DNA of 49,960 nucleotides from Acidimicrobiaceae bacterium (GTDB lineage: Bacteria; Actinomycetota; Acidimicrobiia; Acidimicrobiales; RAAP-2), in the NCBI GenBank assembly GCA_027306585.1, contig DAHUZJ010000134.1:1-49960 (forward strand), given 5' to 3'. A model generated the notes under the pieces. That model saw nothing but the letters and a program-made list of their open reading frames with translations. It made no database searches and was not told where the DNA came from. Below are positions 17,292 through 25,365 of the stretch, piece after piece. Numbering within the stretch: the first letter of the stretch is position 1; every line of letters starts with the position of its first letter. The position numbers and the translations under genes were made by a program.

Positions 17292-18275
17292 GTGGAAGCG
17301 CTAGCGCTCGTCGAGCCCGGCCGGGTCGAGGTCGTCGAGCGCCCGGACCCCGTGCCCGCCCCTTCGGAGGTCCTGGTCCGGATGACCGGCGTCGGCATCT
17401 GCGGGAGCGACCTGAGCGTGTTCGACGGGCACCGCGAGGTCCCCGGTACCCCGTGGGTCCTCGGGCACGAGGGCGTCGGCGAGATCGTCGCGTTGGGCAG
17501 CGAGGTGACCGGCCGGCGCGTGGGCCAGCGCGTGGTGGTCGAGCCCAACTACTGCTGCTTCACGTGCGCGAGCTGCCGGGCGGGGTTCACCTCCGGGTGC
17601 GAGAACCGCAAGATCGTCGGCATCAACGTCCCGGGCCTGCTGGCCGAGCGCGTCGCCGTGCCAGCGCCCTTCGCCTGGCCGGCGCCCGACGGTCTGGCCA
17701 CCGACGAGCTCGTGTGCCTCGAGCCCTACACGGTCGGTGCCGCCGCGTCGCGTCGGGCCGGGGCGCGTCCTGGCCAGCGGGCGCTCGTCGTCGGGACCGG
17801 TTCGACCGGCTTGCTGCTCGTCGTCCACCTCGTCGAAGCGGGGCTCGAGGTGTGGTTCGTCGAGCCGACCGCCGACCGCGCCGAGATCGCCGTCGAGCTC
17901 GGCGCTCGGCCGTTCGAAGACGACGACGACTAGGGCTTCTAGCAGGTGTTCGAGAAGTCGGGAACTGTGCAGGGGACGGAGCTGGCCGTGGCCAGCGCCG
18001 CGCCCGGGGGCGCGGTGACGCTGCTCGGGCTGGCGACCGACCCGGCGAAGATCGTGCCGTCGACGATCGTGCGCGGTCGCCTGACGATCCGGGGGTCGAT
18101 GATCTACGAGCACCCCGGTGACTTCGCCGCGACGACGGCCGCTCCACCGAGCGGCCTCCGGCGGGTCGTGCGCGGCCGGTTCGCCCTCGGGGAGGGCCAG
18201 GAGGCCTTCCGCTCGGCCCGCACCATCGCCGGGAAGTCGTGGATCTCACTGGACGAGGAAGGAGCATCGACATGA
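17292..18275 (+). pseudogene. Zinc alcohol dehydrogenase (MDR) interrupted by two in-frame TAG codons
   Basis: The same reading frame encodes a whole medium-chain dehydrogenase (328 codons to the final TGA) but codons 214 (TAG, 17931-17933) and 217 (TAG, 17940-17942) are stops, separated by Gly-Phe. The first part has catalytic zinc ligands Cys37 (GICGSD) and His59-Glu60 (GHEG), a complete structural-zinc set Cys89, Cys92, Cys95, Cys103, and the Rossmann GTGSTG. The second part continues VFEKSGTVQGTEL and ends in a normal C-terminus whose TGA overlaps the next ATG. The two stops fall inside the nucleotide-binding domain, so a terminated 213-aa product should be inactive. Causes could be recent nonsense changes with a small deletion, assembly error, or readthrough; the first is most likely. 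The 110-codon distal part is unusually well kept. Confidence 0.85.
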
Positions 18276-20053
18276 GCGGCTCGCCGTCGGACGGGCACGT
18301 GGGGCCGAAGGGGCTGACGGGAGCGGAGGCGCTCGTCGCCCAGCTCGAGGCGTACGGCGTCGAGCACGTCTTCGGCCTGTGCGGGCATACGAACATCGCC
18401 GTCCTCGACGCCCTGAGCCGCAGCCCCATCACGTTCGTGGTCAACCGCCACGAGCAGGCCGCCGCCCACGCCGCCGACGGCTACGCGCGGGCGTCGGGCA
18501 AGCCCGGGGTGCTGCTCACCCACGTGGGCCCGGGGATGGTCAACGCCGCGACCGGAGTCTTCACCGCCGCCCTCGACTCGGTCCCGCTCGTGGTCATCGC
18601 CGGTGACGTGCCCAGCTACTTCCACGGCCGCCATCCCCACCAGGAGACCAACCTCCACGACGATGCCTCCCAGGCCGACATCTACCGCCCGTTCGTGAAA
18701 CGCGCCTGGGACGTCGAGCGCGTCGAGGACCTGCCGCGCCTCACCGAGCGCGCGTTCTGGACGGCCACGAGCGGCCGGCCCGGCGCGGTGCTCGTGAACG
18801 TGCCGATGGACCTCTTCTCGCGGCCCGTCCCCGAGCACGTGCAGGTCGCACCGCCGTTGCCGTCTGCCTCCTTCGCGCCGGGCATCTCGACCGACGCCGC
18901 CGAGGCGATCGCCGACCTCTTGGTCGGCGCGGCGCGGCCGCTCCTCTACGTGGGCGGCGGCGTGCGCACGGCAGCGGGCCGCGACATCCTCGTGGCGTTG
19001 GCCGAGCACCTGGACATGCCGATCGCCCACTCGCTGATGGGCAAGGGGCTCGTGGACGACGCCCACCCCTTGGTGATGGGGATGACCGGGTTCTGGGGGC
19101 TCGAGCTCGTGAACGAGTACGCACGTGGTGCCGACGTGGTCCTGGCCCTCGCCACGCGGTTCGCCGAGACGGACTCGAGCTCGTGGATGGACGAGCACAC
19201 GTGGCGCATGCCGCCCACGAAGCTGGTCCAGATCGACATCGACCCGGCCGAGCTGGGTCGCAACTACCCGGTGCACCTCGGCGTCGTCGCCGACGTCGAG
19301 CAGGCGCTCGGTCCGATCATCGACGCCGTCCGCGCCGCCAGGCCCGAGGGGGTCGACCGCCCCGAGCTCCGGGCGTCCATCGCAGCCACCCGGACCGCTC
19401 TCTTCGACGGGACGCGTGCCCGCGGCCAGAGCGACCAGTTCCCCCTGCGACCCGAGCGCATCCTCGTCGACCTGCTCGACACCGTGCCCGCCGACACGGT
19501 CCTCGTGACCGACGTCGGCTGGAACAAGAACGGGGTCGCCCAGTGCTACAGGCTCCCGCCCGCCGGGCGGTTCATCACCCCGGGTGGCGCCTCGACCATG
19601 GGGTTCGGGCCCGCGGCCGCCCTCGGCGTGCAGATCGCCTGGCCGGAGCGGACCGTCGTCGCACTCATCGGGGACGGCGGGATGAGCGCCCAGCTGCCGG
19701 CCGTGCCCACGGCCGTCGAGCAGGGAGCCCCTGTCATCTGGGTCGTCATGAACAACCGCGCGCACGGGACGATCGCCGACCTCATGCACTCCAACTACGG
19801 CAACAGCTACGGGACCGTGTTCGAGACGAACGACGGCGGGAGCTACTCCCCTGACTTCGCCGCCTACGCCCGGGCGTGCGGAGCGGACGGCTACTCCGTC
19901 TCTTCGGCCGCCGAGCTCGCCCCGGCCCTCGCCAAGGCCGTCGCGAGCCGACGGCCCGCGCTCATCGACGTGCCGATGGTCAACGAGCCCGTGCCCACGC
20001 CCGGTCACTGGAACATCAACGACATCTACCAGGGGTCCTTCTCCCGGTTCTGA
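18272..20053 (+). CDS. Thiamine-diphosphate-dependent enzyme, acetolactate-synthase superfamily
   Basis: The protein (593 aa) has the three-domain TPP enzyme layout: Pyr domain with catalytic Glu61 in NRHEQAAAHAADGYAR, a central Rossmann-like domain, and the PP domain with the TPP/Mg motif GDGG...NN (about 467-496). Such enzymes make or break C-C bonds next to a carbonyl (decarboxylation, carboligation, hydrolysis of diketones). ATG 18272 overlaps the stop of the broken dehydrogenase frame by 4 bp, and GGAAGGAG precedes it. Operon position between dehydrogenases and a sugar-type importer suggests cleavage of an oxidised, keto-bearing intermediate. Annotation as true acetolactate synthase is not supported; no regulatory subunit is adjacent. 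Confidence 0.82.
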   Translation: MSGSPSDGHVGPKGLTGAEALVAQLEAYGVEHVFGLCGHTNIAVLDALSRSPITFVVNRHEQAAAHAADGYARASGKPGVLLTHVGPGMVNAATGVFTAALDSVPLVVIAGDVPSYFHGRHPHQETNLHDDASQADIYRPFVKRAWDVERVEDLPRLTERAFWTATSGRPGAVLVNVPMDLFSRPVPEHVQVAPPLPSASFAPGISTDAAEAIADLLVGAARPLLYVGGGVRTAAGRDILVALAEHLDMPIAHSLMGKGLVDDAHPLVMGMTGFWGLELVNEYARGADVVLALATRFAETDSSSWMDEHTWRMPPTKLVQIDIDPAELGRNYPVHLGVVADVEQALGPIIDAVRAARPEGVDRPELRASIAATRTALFDGTRARGQSDQFPLRPERILVDLLDTVPADTVLVTDVGWNKNGVAQCYRLPPAGRFITPGGASTMGFGPAAALGVQIAWPERTVVALIGDGGMSAQLPAVPTAVEQGAPVIWVVMNNRAHGTIADLMHSNYGNSYGTVFETNDGGSYSPDFAAYARACGADGYSVSSAAELAPALAKAVASRRPALIDVPMVNEPVPTPGHWNINDIYQGSFSRF

Positions 20054-20081
20054 TCCACCAAGAGAAAGACAGGTTGCCACC

Positions 20082-20456
20082 ATGCCACGAGTGATCGATC
20101 CGTTCACCGAGGGAAAGCTCCGCTGGCTCGGCCTCGACGAGGAAGGGTTTCGGAGGAAGGTCTTCAGCATCGCAGGGCGCGATGTGGGGAATTCCGAGTT
20201 CCTCTCAGCTGGATTGACTATCTTCGACCCGGGTGAGTCGTCTTCGTTGCACAACCACCCCGAGTCCGAGGAAGTTGACTTCATCGTCAAGGGCAGTGGC
20301 GAAATGCTCGACGAGCACGGCAACTCGACGCCATTCGCCGAGCACACGTTCATGCTCATCGAAAAAGGACAGTTCCATCGACACGTCAACACCGGGCGCG
20401 AGCCGCTGTGGCTCATCTGGATCTACGGCCCGCTAGGGGAGCTTCCCGCAACGTGA
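20082..20456 (+). CDS. Small cupin-domain protein of lower GC content
   Basis: The protein (124 aa) is a single-domain cupin: motif 1 is SLHNHPESEEVDFIVKG with metal-ligand His and Glu residues, motif 2 is the FHRHVN segment near residue 105. Family members are isomerases, lyases, dioxygenases or sensors. It lies 28 bp after the TPP gene and 40 bp before the solute-binding protein gene, in the same direction, so it belongs to the catabolic operon. Its codon use is visibly unlike its neighbours (frequent GGA, GAA, TTG, ACT, GTT codons, lower GC), which suggests separate acquisition. The substrate is unknown. Confidence 0.8.
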   Translation: MPRVIDPFTEGKLRWLGLDEEGFRRKVFSIAGRDVGNSEFLSAGLTIFDPGESSSLHNHPESEEVDFIVKGSGEMLDEHGNSTPFAEHTFMLIEKGQFHRHVNTGREPLWLIWIYGPLGELPAT

Positions 20457-20496
20457 ACATCTCGGACCACATCACAGAGAGATAGGAGAACAGAAG

Positions 20497-21522
20497 ATGA
20501 TCAGACTGAGGCATGGGGGGAAAGGCCGAACCGTGGCCTTTTTCGCCTCCGCTGTTGCACTCGCGACCGTGCTGGCCGCCTGCGGGAGCTCGACGAGCAG
20601 CTCGAGCTCCACCACGAAGGCGTCCTCGGGGTCGTCGGGCAAGAACCTCTCGATCGCCTACGTGCCCGGGGCGACGGGCGTCGCGTTCTACACGTCGCTC
20701 GCCGACGGGATGCACGCCGAGGCGACGAAGTTGGGGATGAGCTTCTCCTATCAGGGGTCGCCGCAGTTCAGCCCCTCCGCGCAGACGCCGATCGTCGACG
20801 GGGTCTGCACGCGTCATCCCAGCGCGTTCGTCATCTCGCCGACCGACCCGGTGGCCCTGGCGCCGGCCGTGGACAACTGCCTCAACGCGGGCATCCCGGT
20901 CCTCACCACGGACACGACGCTGCAGAACGCGTCGCGGATCACGAGCCAGATCACGACGAACAACCTGCAGGGCGGGCAGCTCGCCGCTGACTTCGTCGGG
21001 CAGAAGCTCAACGGGAGCGGCGAGGTCGCGATCTTGAGCATCTCGGCGACCGCGACCACGCAGGTGCTGCGGGAGCAGGGCTTCGAGAACGAGCTGAAGT
21101 CCAAGTACCCGAACATCAAGGTCGTCGCCACCCAGGTGACCGGGCAGTCGGTCTCCGCCAGCACGACCGCCATCAACTCGATCATGCTGGCTCACCCGGG
21201 CATCAAGGCCGTCTTCTCGGTGTCGGGGACCGGTGCCGAGGGTACGGCGGCGGCCTTCGCTGCCAACGGCGACAAGGGCAAGGTGCTGAACGTCGGCTTC
21301 GACGCGGGACCCAACACGGTCAAGCTGCTGAAGTCGGGTGGCATCGACGCGACAGTGGCCCAGAACCCGGCACAGGAGGGCAAGCTCGCCGCTGAGTACG
21401 CCTACGACTACCTGACGGGGAAGAAGTCGCAGATCCAGGCAAAGGTGCAGCTGAACGATCTGTTGATCACCACCGCCGACGCCAACAATCCGTCGTACAC
21501 GAAGTACTTCTACAAGGCGTGA
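20497..21522 (+). CDS. ABC importer substrate-binding lipoprotein, ribose/galactose type
   Basis: The protein (341 aa) has a lipoprotein signal ending VLAAC, a Ser/Thr-rich tether, and a type I periplasmic-binding fold of the Peripla_BP_4 (RbsB-like) family: IAYVPGATGVAFYTSLADGM at the first strand, a VISPTDP segment and GFDAGPNTVKLLKSGGIDATVAQNP in the second lobe. It should capture a sugar or other small polar compound outside the membrane for the ATPase and permease downstream. AGGAGA 7 nt before ATG 20497 is the ribosome binding site. A stem-loop in the following gap may reduce expression of the ATPase and permease relative to this abundant component. Confidence 0.88.
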   Translation: MIRLRHGGKGRTVAFFASAVALATVLAACGSSTSSSSSTTKASSGSSGKNLSIAYVPGATGVAFYTSLADGMHAEATKLGMSFSYQGSPQFSPSAQTPIVDGVCTRHPSAFVISPTDPVALAPAVDNCLNAGIPVLTTDTTLQNASRITSQITTNNLQGGQLAADFVGQKLNGSGEVAILSISATATTQVLREQGFENELKSKYPNIKVVATQVTGQSVSASTTAINSIMLAHPGIKAVFSVSGTGAEGTAAAFAANGDKGKVLNVGFDAGPNTVKLLKSGGIDATVAQNPAQEGKLAAEYAYDYLTGKKSQIQAKVQLNDLLITTADANNPSYTKYFYKA

Positions 21523-21871
21523 CGACGACGTCGGTGACGACGTAGCAGCAATCGGTCTCGGGAGCGGAAGAGCGGTGTCGGACCGCCCACCAGGTGGATG
21601 GACACCCTCTTTCGCTTCCCGGGCCCGGATCGGAGTGCCATGACGGCCGAAATGGAAGCCCAGTTGCACGGCTGGCCATGGGCGGAAGAAATCGCGAACC
21701 ACCGTGGGCCGGAAGCAGGCGAAGACGCGGTGCCAGATCGCGGCTCCACCGAGCGACAGACTGCACGAGAGCACCTCGCGCGTCCGAGATCGCGCCGAGA
21801 CAGGAGCCCGGAGGGAGCTGAGTATGATCACGCACGAAGCAACGCTCTTGCGTGACGAACAGGAGACCGTC
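21523..21871. other. Gap between binding-protein and ATPase genes, with a stem-loop
   Basis: No good gene is seen in these 349 bp. Outer arms GGTGTC (21574-21579) and GACACC (21601-21606) enclose inner arms CCACC and GGTGG, followed by CTCTTT at 21607-21612. This looks like a partial terminator or mRNA-stabilising hairpin between the first and second genes of the transporter operon. Other open frames here lack family similarity that I can recognise. Confidence 0.45.
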
Positions 21872-22663
21872 ATGGCCCAACGCCTGGCAGTCGTCGACCT
21901 CTCCAAGCACTACGGAGGGGTCCACGCCCTGCGGAACGTGTCCCTGGAGGTCCACGCCGGAGAGGTCCTCGGCCTGGTGGGCGACAACGGAGCGGGGAAG
22001 TCCACGCTTCTCAAGATCCTCGCCGGGGCGCAGCCGCCCTCGGGCGGCTCGATCCTGCTCGACGGCGAGGAGGTGACGTTCCCGACCCCGCACGCCGCCA
22101 AGGAGGCCGGCATCGCCACCGTCTACCAGGACCTCGCCCTGGCCGGACAGCGCGACGTCGTGTCCAACTTCTTCATGGGGCGCGAGATCACGTCGAAGCA
22201 CCCGCTCGGCCGGGTGCTGGGCTGGCTCGACAAGCGAGCCATGCGCGAGCACACCGTGCGTGAGCTCGCCCGGTTGGGGACCCGGATCCCCGACGTGTCG
22301 CTGGCGGCGAACGACCTCTCGGGCGGGCAGCGCCAGGCCCTGGCGATCGCCCGGGCGGCGGCGTGGACGTCGAAGGTGCTGCTGCTCGACGAGCCGACGA
22401 GCGCGCTGGGCGTCGAGCAGCAGGCCCACGTGCTCGAGCTGATCAAGCGGGTGAAGGAGGAGGGCATCGCCGTCGTCTTCATCAGCCACCAGATGCAGGA
22501 CGTCATGGCCGTCTGCGACCGTGCCGTCGTGCTCCGGTTGGGCAAGGTCGTCAAGACGCTCGGCCCGACGGAGCTCACGGGCGAGAACCTCGTGGGCTAC
22601 ATCACGGGAGCGAAGCTCTCGGACGACGATGGGCTGACGGGCCAGGCACAGGGAGGCCGATGA
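21872..22663 (+). CDS. ABC importer ATPase, single-domain sugar type
   Basis: The protein (263 aa) has Walker A GDNGAGKST, Q-loop VYQDLAL, signature LSGGQRQALAIARA, Walker B VLLLDEPTSALG and the H-loop ISHQ. It powers the importer made of the adjacent binding protein and permease. Ribose-type systems often use a tandem ATPase of about 500 aa; this one has a single domain, as in FrcA-type transporters. ATG 21872 follows AGGAG by 8 nt. An in-frame ATG at 21824, also with a purine-rich site, would add 16 residues. The stop overlaps the permease start by 4 bp. Confidence 0.88.
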   Translation: MAQRLAVVDLSKHYGGVHALRNVSLEVHAGEVLGLVGDNGAGKSTLLKILAGAQPPSGGSILLDGEEVTFPTPHAAKEAGIATVYQDLALAGQRDVVSNFFMGREITSKHPLGRVLGWLDKRAMREHTVRELARLGTRIPDVSLAANDLSGGQRQALAIARAAAWTSKVLLLDEPTSALGVEQQAHVLELIKRVKEEGIAVVFISHQMQDVMAVCDRAVVLRLGKVVKTLGPTELTGENLVGYITGAKLSDDDGLTGQAQGGR

Positions 22664-23721
22664 TGTCGCTCGTGTCGGAGGTGCAGCCGGACCTGGCCGT
22701 GGCCAGTGAGCCCGGCCGCTCCAAGTGGCTGAAGGACAAGGGCCGCGTCTTCCGTGACCTGTGGATGGGCGGCGTCCTCCTCGCCCTCATCGTCGGCTTC
22801 GGCCTCTACACGCCGGCGTTCTTCTCGCGGGCCAGCTGGCTGAACACCTCGAACACGGCGCTCGAGGTCCTCCTCGTCGCGGTGGGGGAGACGTTCGTCA
22901 TCTGCACGGCCGGCATCGACCTGTCGGTGGGGGCGAACCTGGGCTTCTCGGCGATGGTCGGCGCCTGGGTCATGTCCCACTGGTTCACCGTGGGGCCGGG
23001 CAATGACGTGGGCATCGTCGTCGTCGGCATCGTGGCGACCCTCGTGGCGGCCGGCTTCATCGGGGCGCTCAACGGGGTGCTCGTCGCGTGGGGGCGGATC
23101 CCGGCCTTCGTGGTGACGCTCGGGACGCTGGGGATCGCAACGGGGTTCGGCCTCCTGCTCAACAACGGCCAGGAGATCTCGAGCATCCCGTCCTCGATCG
23201 CCAGGGTGGGCAACCTGAACGTGCTCGCCGGCTGGATCCCCGTCCCGGTGGCCATCGGGGCTGCCATCACGATCTTCGCCGGCTTCGTGCTGGCGAAGAC
23301 CCGGTTCGGCGCCTACACGCTCAGCATCGGCGACTCGACCGAGGCGGTCGTCCGCTCCGGCATCAACGAGAAGAAGCACCTCTTCAAGGTGTACCTGGTC
23401 GCCGGGCTGCTGGCCGGCGTGGCCGGGCTGGTCGTCATGGGGCGGCTCGGGGCGGCGTCGCCCACCTCGGGGAGCACCGACAACCTGAACGCCATCGCCG
23501 CCGTGGTGATCGGGGGCACGAGCCTCTTCGGCGGTCGTGGCACGGTCCTCGGGACCGTCTTCGGCACGGGCATCATCGCCGTGCTCCTGACCGGGCTGAT
23601 CGTCGTGAACGTCCCGCCGTTCTGGCAGGAGGTGGCCGTCGGCGTCGTGCTGATCGCCGCCGTCTACATCGACAGCCTGCGCACCAACCAGGGGAGGAAG
23701 CGGGCGCTGTTCGCCCGGTGA
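22660..23721 (+). CDS. ABC importer permease, RbsC-like
   Basis: The protein (353 aa) has about ten hydrophobic segments and the branched-chain/ribose permease (BPD_transp_2) hallmarks VGETFVICTAGIDLSVGANLG and IAAVVIGGTSLFGGRGTVLGT. It forms the membrane channel of the importer, presumably as a homodimer. Two adjacent ATGs at 22660 and 22663 are possible starts; the second is better spaced from GGGAGG. With the binding protein and the ATPase it completes a full importer, the only ABC uptake system in this catabolic region. Confidence 0.88.
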   Translation: MMSLVSEVQPDLAVASEPGRSKWLKDKGRVFRDLWMGGVLLALIVGFGLYTPAFFSRASWLNTSNTALEVLLVAVGETFVICTAGIDLSVGANLGFSAMVGAWVMSHWFTVGPGNDVGIVVVGIVATLVAAGFIGALNGVLVAWGRIPAFVVTLGTLGIATGFGLLLNNGQEISSIPSSIARVGNLNVLAGWIPVPVAIGAAITIFAGFVLAKTRFGAYTLSIGDSTEAVVRSGINEKKHLFKVYLVAGLLAGVAGLVVMGRLGAASPTSGSTDNLNAIAAVVIGGTSLFGGRGTVLGTVFGTGIIAVLLTGLIVVNVPPFWQEVAVGVVLIAAVYIDSLRTNQGRKRALFAR

Positions 23722-23768
23722 CGGTGCGGTCGCCGAGCCCGGCAGCCGGAGCCACCGTGTCGTGGGGC

Positions 23769-23785
23769 ACCGGCCCCGGGCCGGT
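23769..23785. terminator. GC-rich inverted repeat after the importer operon
   Basis: ACCGGCCCCGGGCCGGT has 8-bp arms around one base and lies 48 bp after the permease stop. It could terminate the operon without a T-run. The rest of the 252-bp gap up to the dehydroquinase start shows no gene that I can support. Confidence 0.4.
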
Positions 23786-23973
23786 CGCCGCCGTCTGGAC
23801 GCTCCGGTGGCAGGCTACGTGGGTGGCACGGTGGCACGGCCCGCCGCACCGAGGGTGCACCAGTGCGGGAGCTACGGCGCGGCGCCGACCGAGGCGCCGG
23901 GATCACGAGAGGAGCGTGGGCCGATGAGGGCAGTGACGACGGGCGCCGGATGGCGCCGGGCGAGGGTGGCACG

Positions 23974-24420
23974 GTGACGACGGTGCTGCTGCTCAACGGG
24001 CCGAACCTGAACCTGCTCGGCCTCCGGAACCCCGAGGTGTACGGCTCGACGACGCTCGCCGACGTGGAACAGGCAGTGACGAACCTCGGCGCCTCGCTCG
24101 GGGTCGAGGTCCGCGCTGCCCAGTCGAACAGCGAGGGCGGGATGGTCGACCACGTCCACGAGGCACGCCACCTCGACGGGATCGTCATCAACCCCGGTGC
24201 GTACGCCCACACCAGCTATGCCATCCGCGACGCCATCGAGGCGGTGCCCGTGCCCTGCGTGGAGGTGCACATCTCGAACATCCACGCCCGGGAGGAGTTC
24301 CGGCACACCTCGGTGCTCTCGCCGGTGGTGGACGGGTTCATCTGCGGGTGCGGCGTCTTCGGGTACGAGCTCGCCCTGCGTGCGCTCGTGCAGCGGATCG
24401 CCGAGCGGTCCCCGGGCTGA
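23974..24420 (+). CDS. aroQ: Type II 3-dehydroquinate dehydratase
   Basis: The protein (148 aa) interconverts 3-dehydroquinate and 3-dehydroshikimate. All family motifs are present: GPNLNLLGLRNPEVYG with Arg18 and catalytic Tyr23, QSNSEG, INPGAYAHTSYAIRDA with Asn73, and EVHISN with catalytic His99, then REEFRHTS with Arg110. Length is normal. GTG 23974 gives the usual N-terminus; an ATG at 23950 is an alternative. It sits among catabolic genes rather than with other shikimate-pathway genes, so it could serve quinate/shikimate catabolism or simply be the biosynthetic enzyme. Sequence alone cannot decide. Confidence 0.92.
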   Translation: MTTVLLLNGPNLNLLGLRNPEVYGSTTLADVEQAVTNLGASLGVEVRAAQSNSEGGMVDHVHEARHLDGIVINPGAYAHTSYAIRDAIEAVPVPCVEVHISNIHAREEFRHTSVLSPVVDGFICGCGVFGYELALRALVQRIAERSPG

Positions 24421-24475
24421 GCGCCACCGGCGCTCCGGGTGGGCAGCGCCACCGGCACGAGACGGGCTCGCAGAC

Positions 24476-24521
24476 GGAACTGTGTTCTACTATGGAACAG
24501 CGTTCCGAAATCTGGTAGCCT
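24476..24521 (+). promoter_or_regulatory. Two palindromic boxes and -10 element before the second iclR
   Basis: GGAACTGTGTTCT (24476-24488) and GGAACAGCGTTCC (24494-24506, perfect 5-3-5 palindrome) are 18 bp apart, and TAGCCT (24516-24521) lies 6 nt before the ATG at 24528. The second box covers the -35 position. This fits autoregulation by the IclR protein and a leaderless mRNA. Confidence 0.6.
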
Positions 24522-24527
24522 CCAGGT

Positions 24528-25325
24528 ATGTCGGTCGGCGTGCTCGACAAGGCGATGGCGGTGCTGCAGCTGCTCGTGGGCGCCCCCGAGGGCCTCGCGC
24601 TCGGGGCGATCGCCGAAGGGGCCGACCTGCCCAAGAGCGGGGCGCACCGGCTGTGCAACGACCTCGTCCGCCTCGGGCTCGTCCGCCACGAGGGGGAGGG
24701 CGGCCGGTACGTCCTCTCGATGACCATGCTGTCGATGGCGTTCCAGCACCTCGCCCGGGTCGGCGTGGTGGACGCCGCCCAGCCCGTCCTCGACGAGCTC
24801 GCCGGCACGACGGGTGAGCTCGTCCGCCTCGGCATCGTCGACGGCGACCGGCAGGTCTGGGTGGCGAAGGCCCAGGGGGCGCGCAGCGGGCTGATCTACG
24901 ACCCCCAGATGGGCGACGTGGCCCAGCTGTCGTGCATGGCCTCGGGGCACGCCTGGCTCGCCTTCCTGGAGCCGGACGAGGCGCTCCGCCTCGTCGCTGC
25001 CCAGGGGCTGGCCCGCCCCGGCGAGCACGGGCCCAACGCCCCCCGCAGCTTCGACGCGCTGGTCGCGCAGCTGCGGGCCACGAACGACCGCGGCTACGCC
25101 GTCGTGGTCGACAGCTCGGCACCGGGGATGTCGGCCGTCGCCGCACCGGTGCTCCACCCGGTCCGGCGGACCGTGGTGGGGACGGTGAGCGTGGGCGGGC
25201 CGAGCGTGCGCCTGACAGAGGACCGGCTCCACGCCATCGCCCCCGACGTCAAGGAGGCGGCCGGGCTGCTCTCCGACCTCTACGCGGGGTCGACGTACCT
25301 CCGGTCGATCGGCGTGCCGGCATGA
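24528..25325 (+). CDS. IclR-family transcriptional regulator (second)
   Basis: The protein (265 aa) has an N-terminal winged helix (about 1-65; AIAEGADLPKSGAHRLCNDLVRLGLV) and an IclR effector domain with DVAQLSCMASGHAWLAFLEPDEA and VSVGGPSVRLTEDRLHAIAPDVKEAA. It begins directly with the helix-turn-helix, without the long leader of the first IclR. It stands 40 bp upstream of an acyl-CoA dehydrogenase gene in the same direction and is the likely regulator of the run to 31.3 kb. The boxes at 24476-24506 are its best candidate operator. Effector unknown. Confidence 0.88.
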   Translation: MSVGVLDKAMAVLQLLVGAPEGLALGAIAEGADLPKSGAHRLCNDLVRLGLVRHEGEGGRYVLSMTMLSMAFQHLARVGVVDAAQPVLDELAGTTGELVRLGIVDGDRQVWVAKAQGARSGLIYDPQMGDVAQLSCMASGHAWLAFLEPDEALRLVAAQGLARPGEHGPNAPRSFDALVAQLRATNDRGYAVVVDSSAPGMSAVAAPVLHPVRRTVVGTVSVGGPSVRLTEDRLHAIAPDVKEAAGLLSDLYAGSTYLRSIGVPA

Positions 25326-25365
25326 CGACGGCGGGGCGGGCGGAGCGGCAGAGGAGAGGAGCACC

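Noticed and set aside
17931..17942. TAG read as pyrrolysine or a recoded amino acid in the dehydrogenase
   Set aside because: Nothing in the window supports recoding, TAG also ends the MmpL gene, and MDR dehydrogenases are not known to use such a residue. A pseudogene is simpler.
18272..20053. Biosynthetic acetolactate synthase large subunit
   Set aside because: No small subunit or ilv genes are adjacent and the context is catabolic, so only the superfamily is called.
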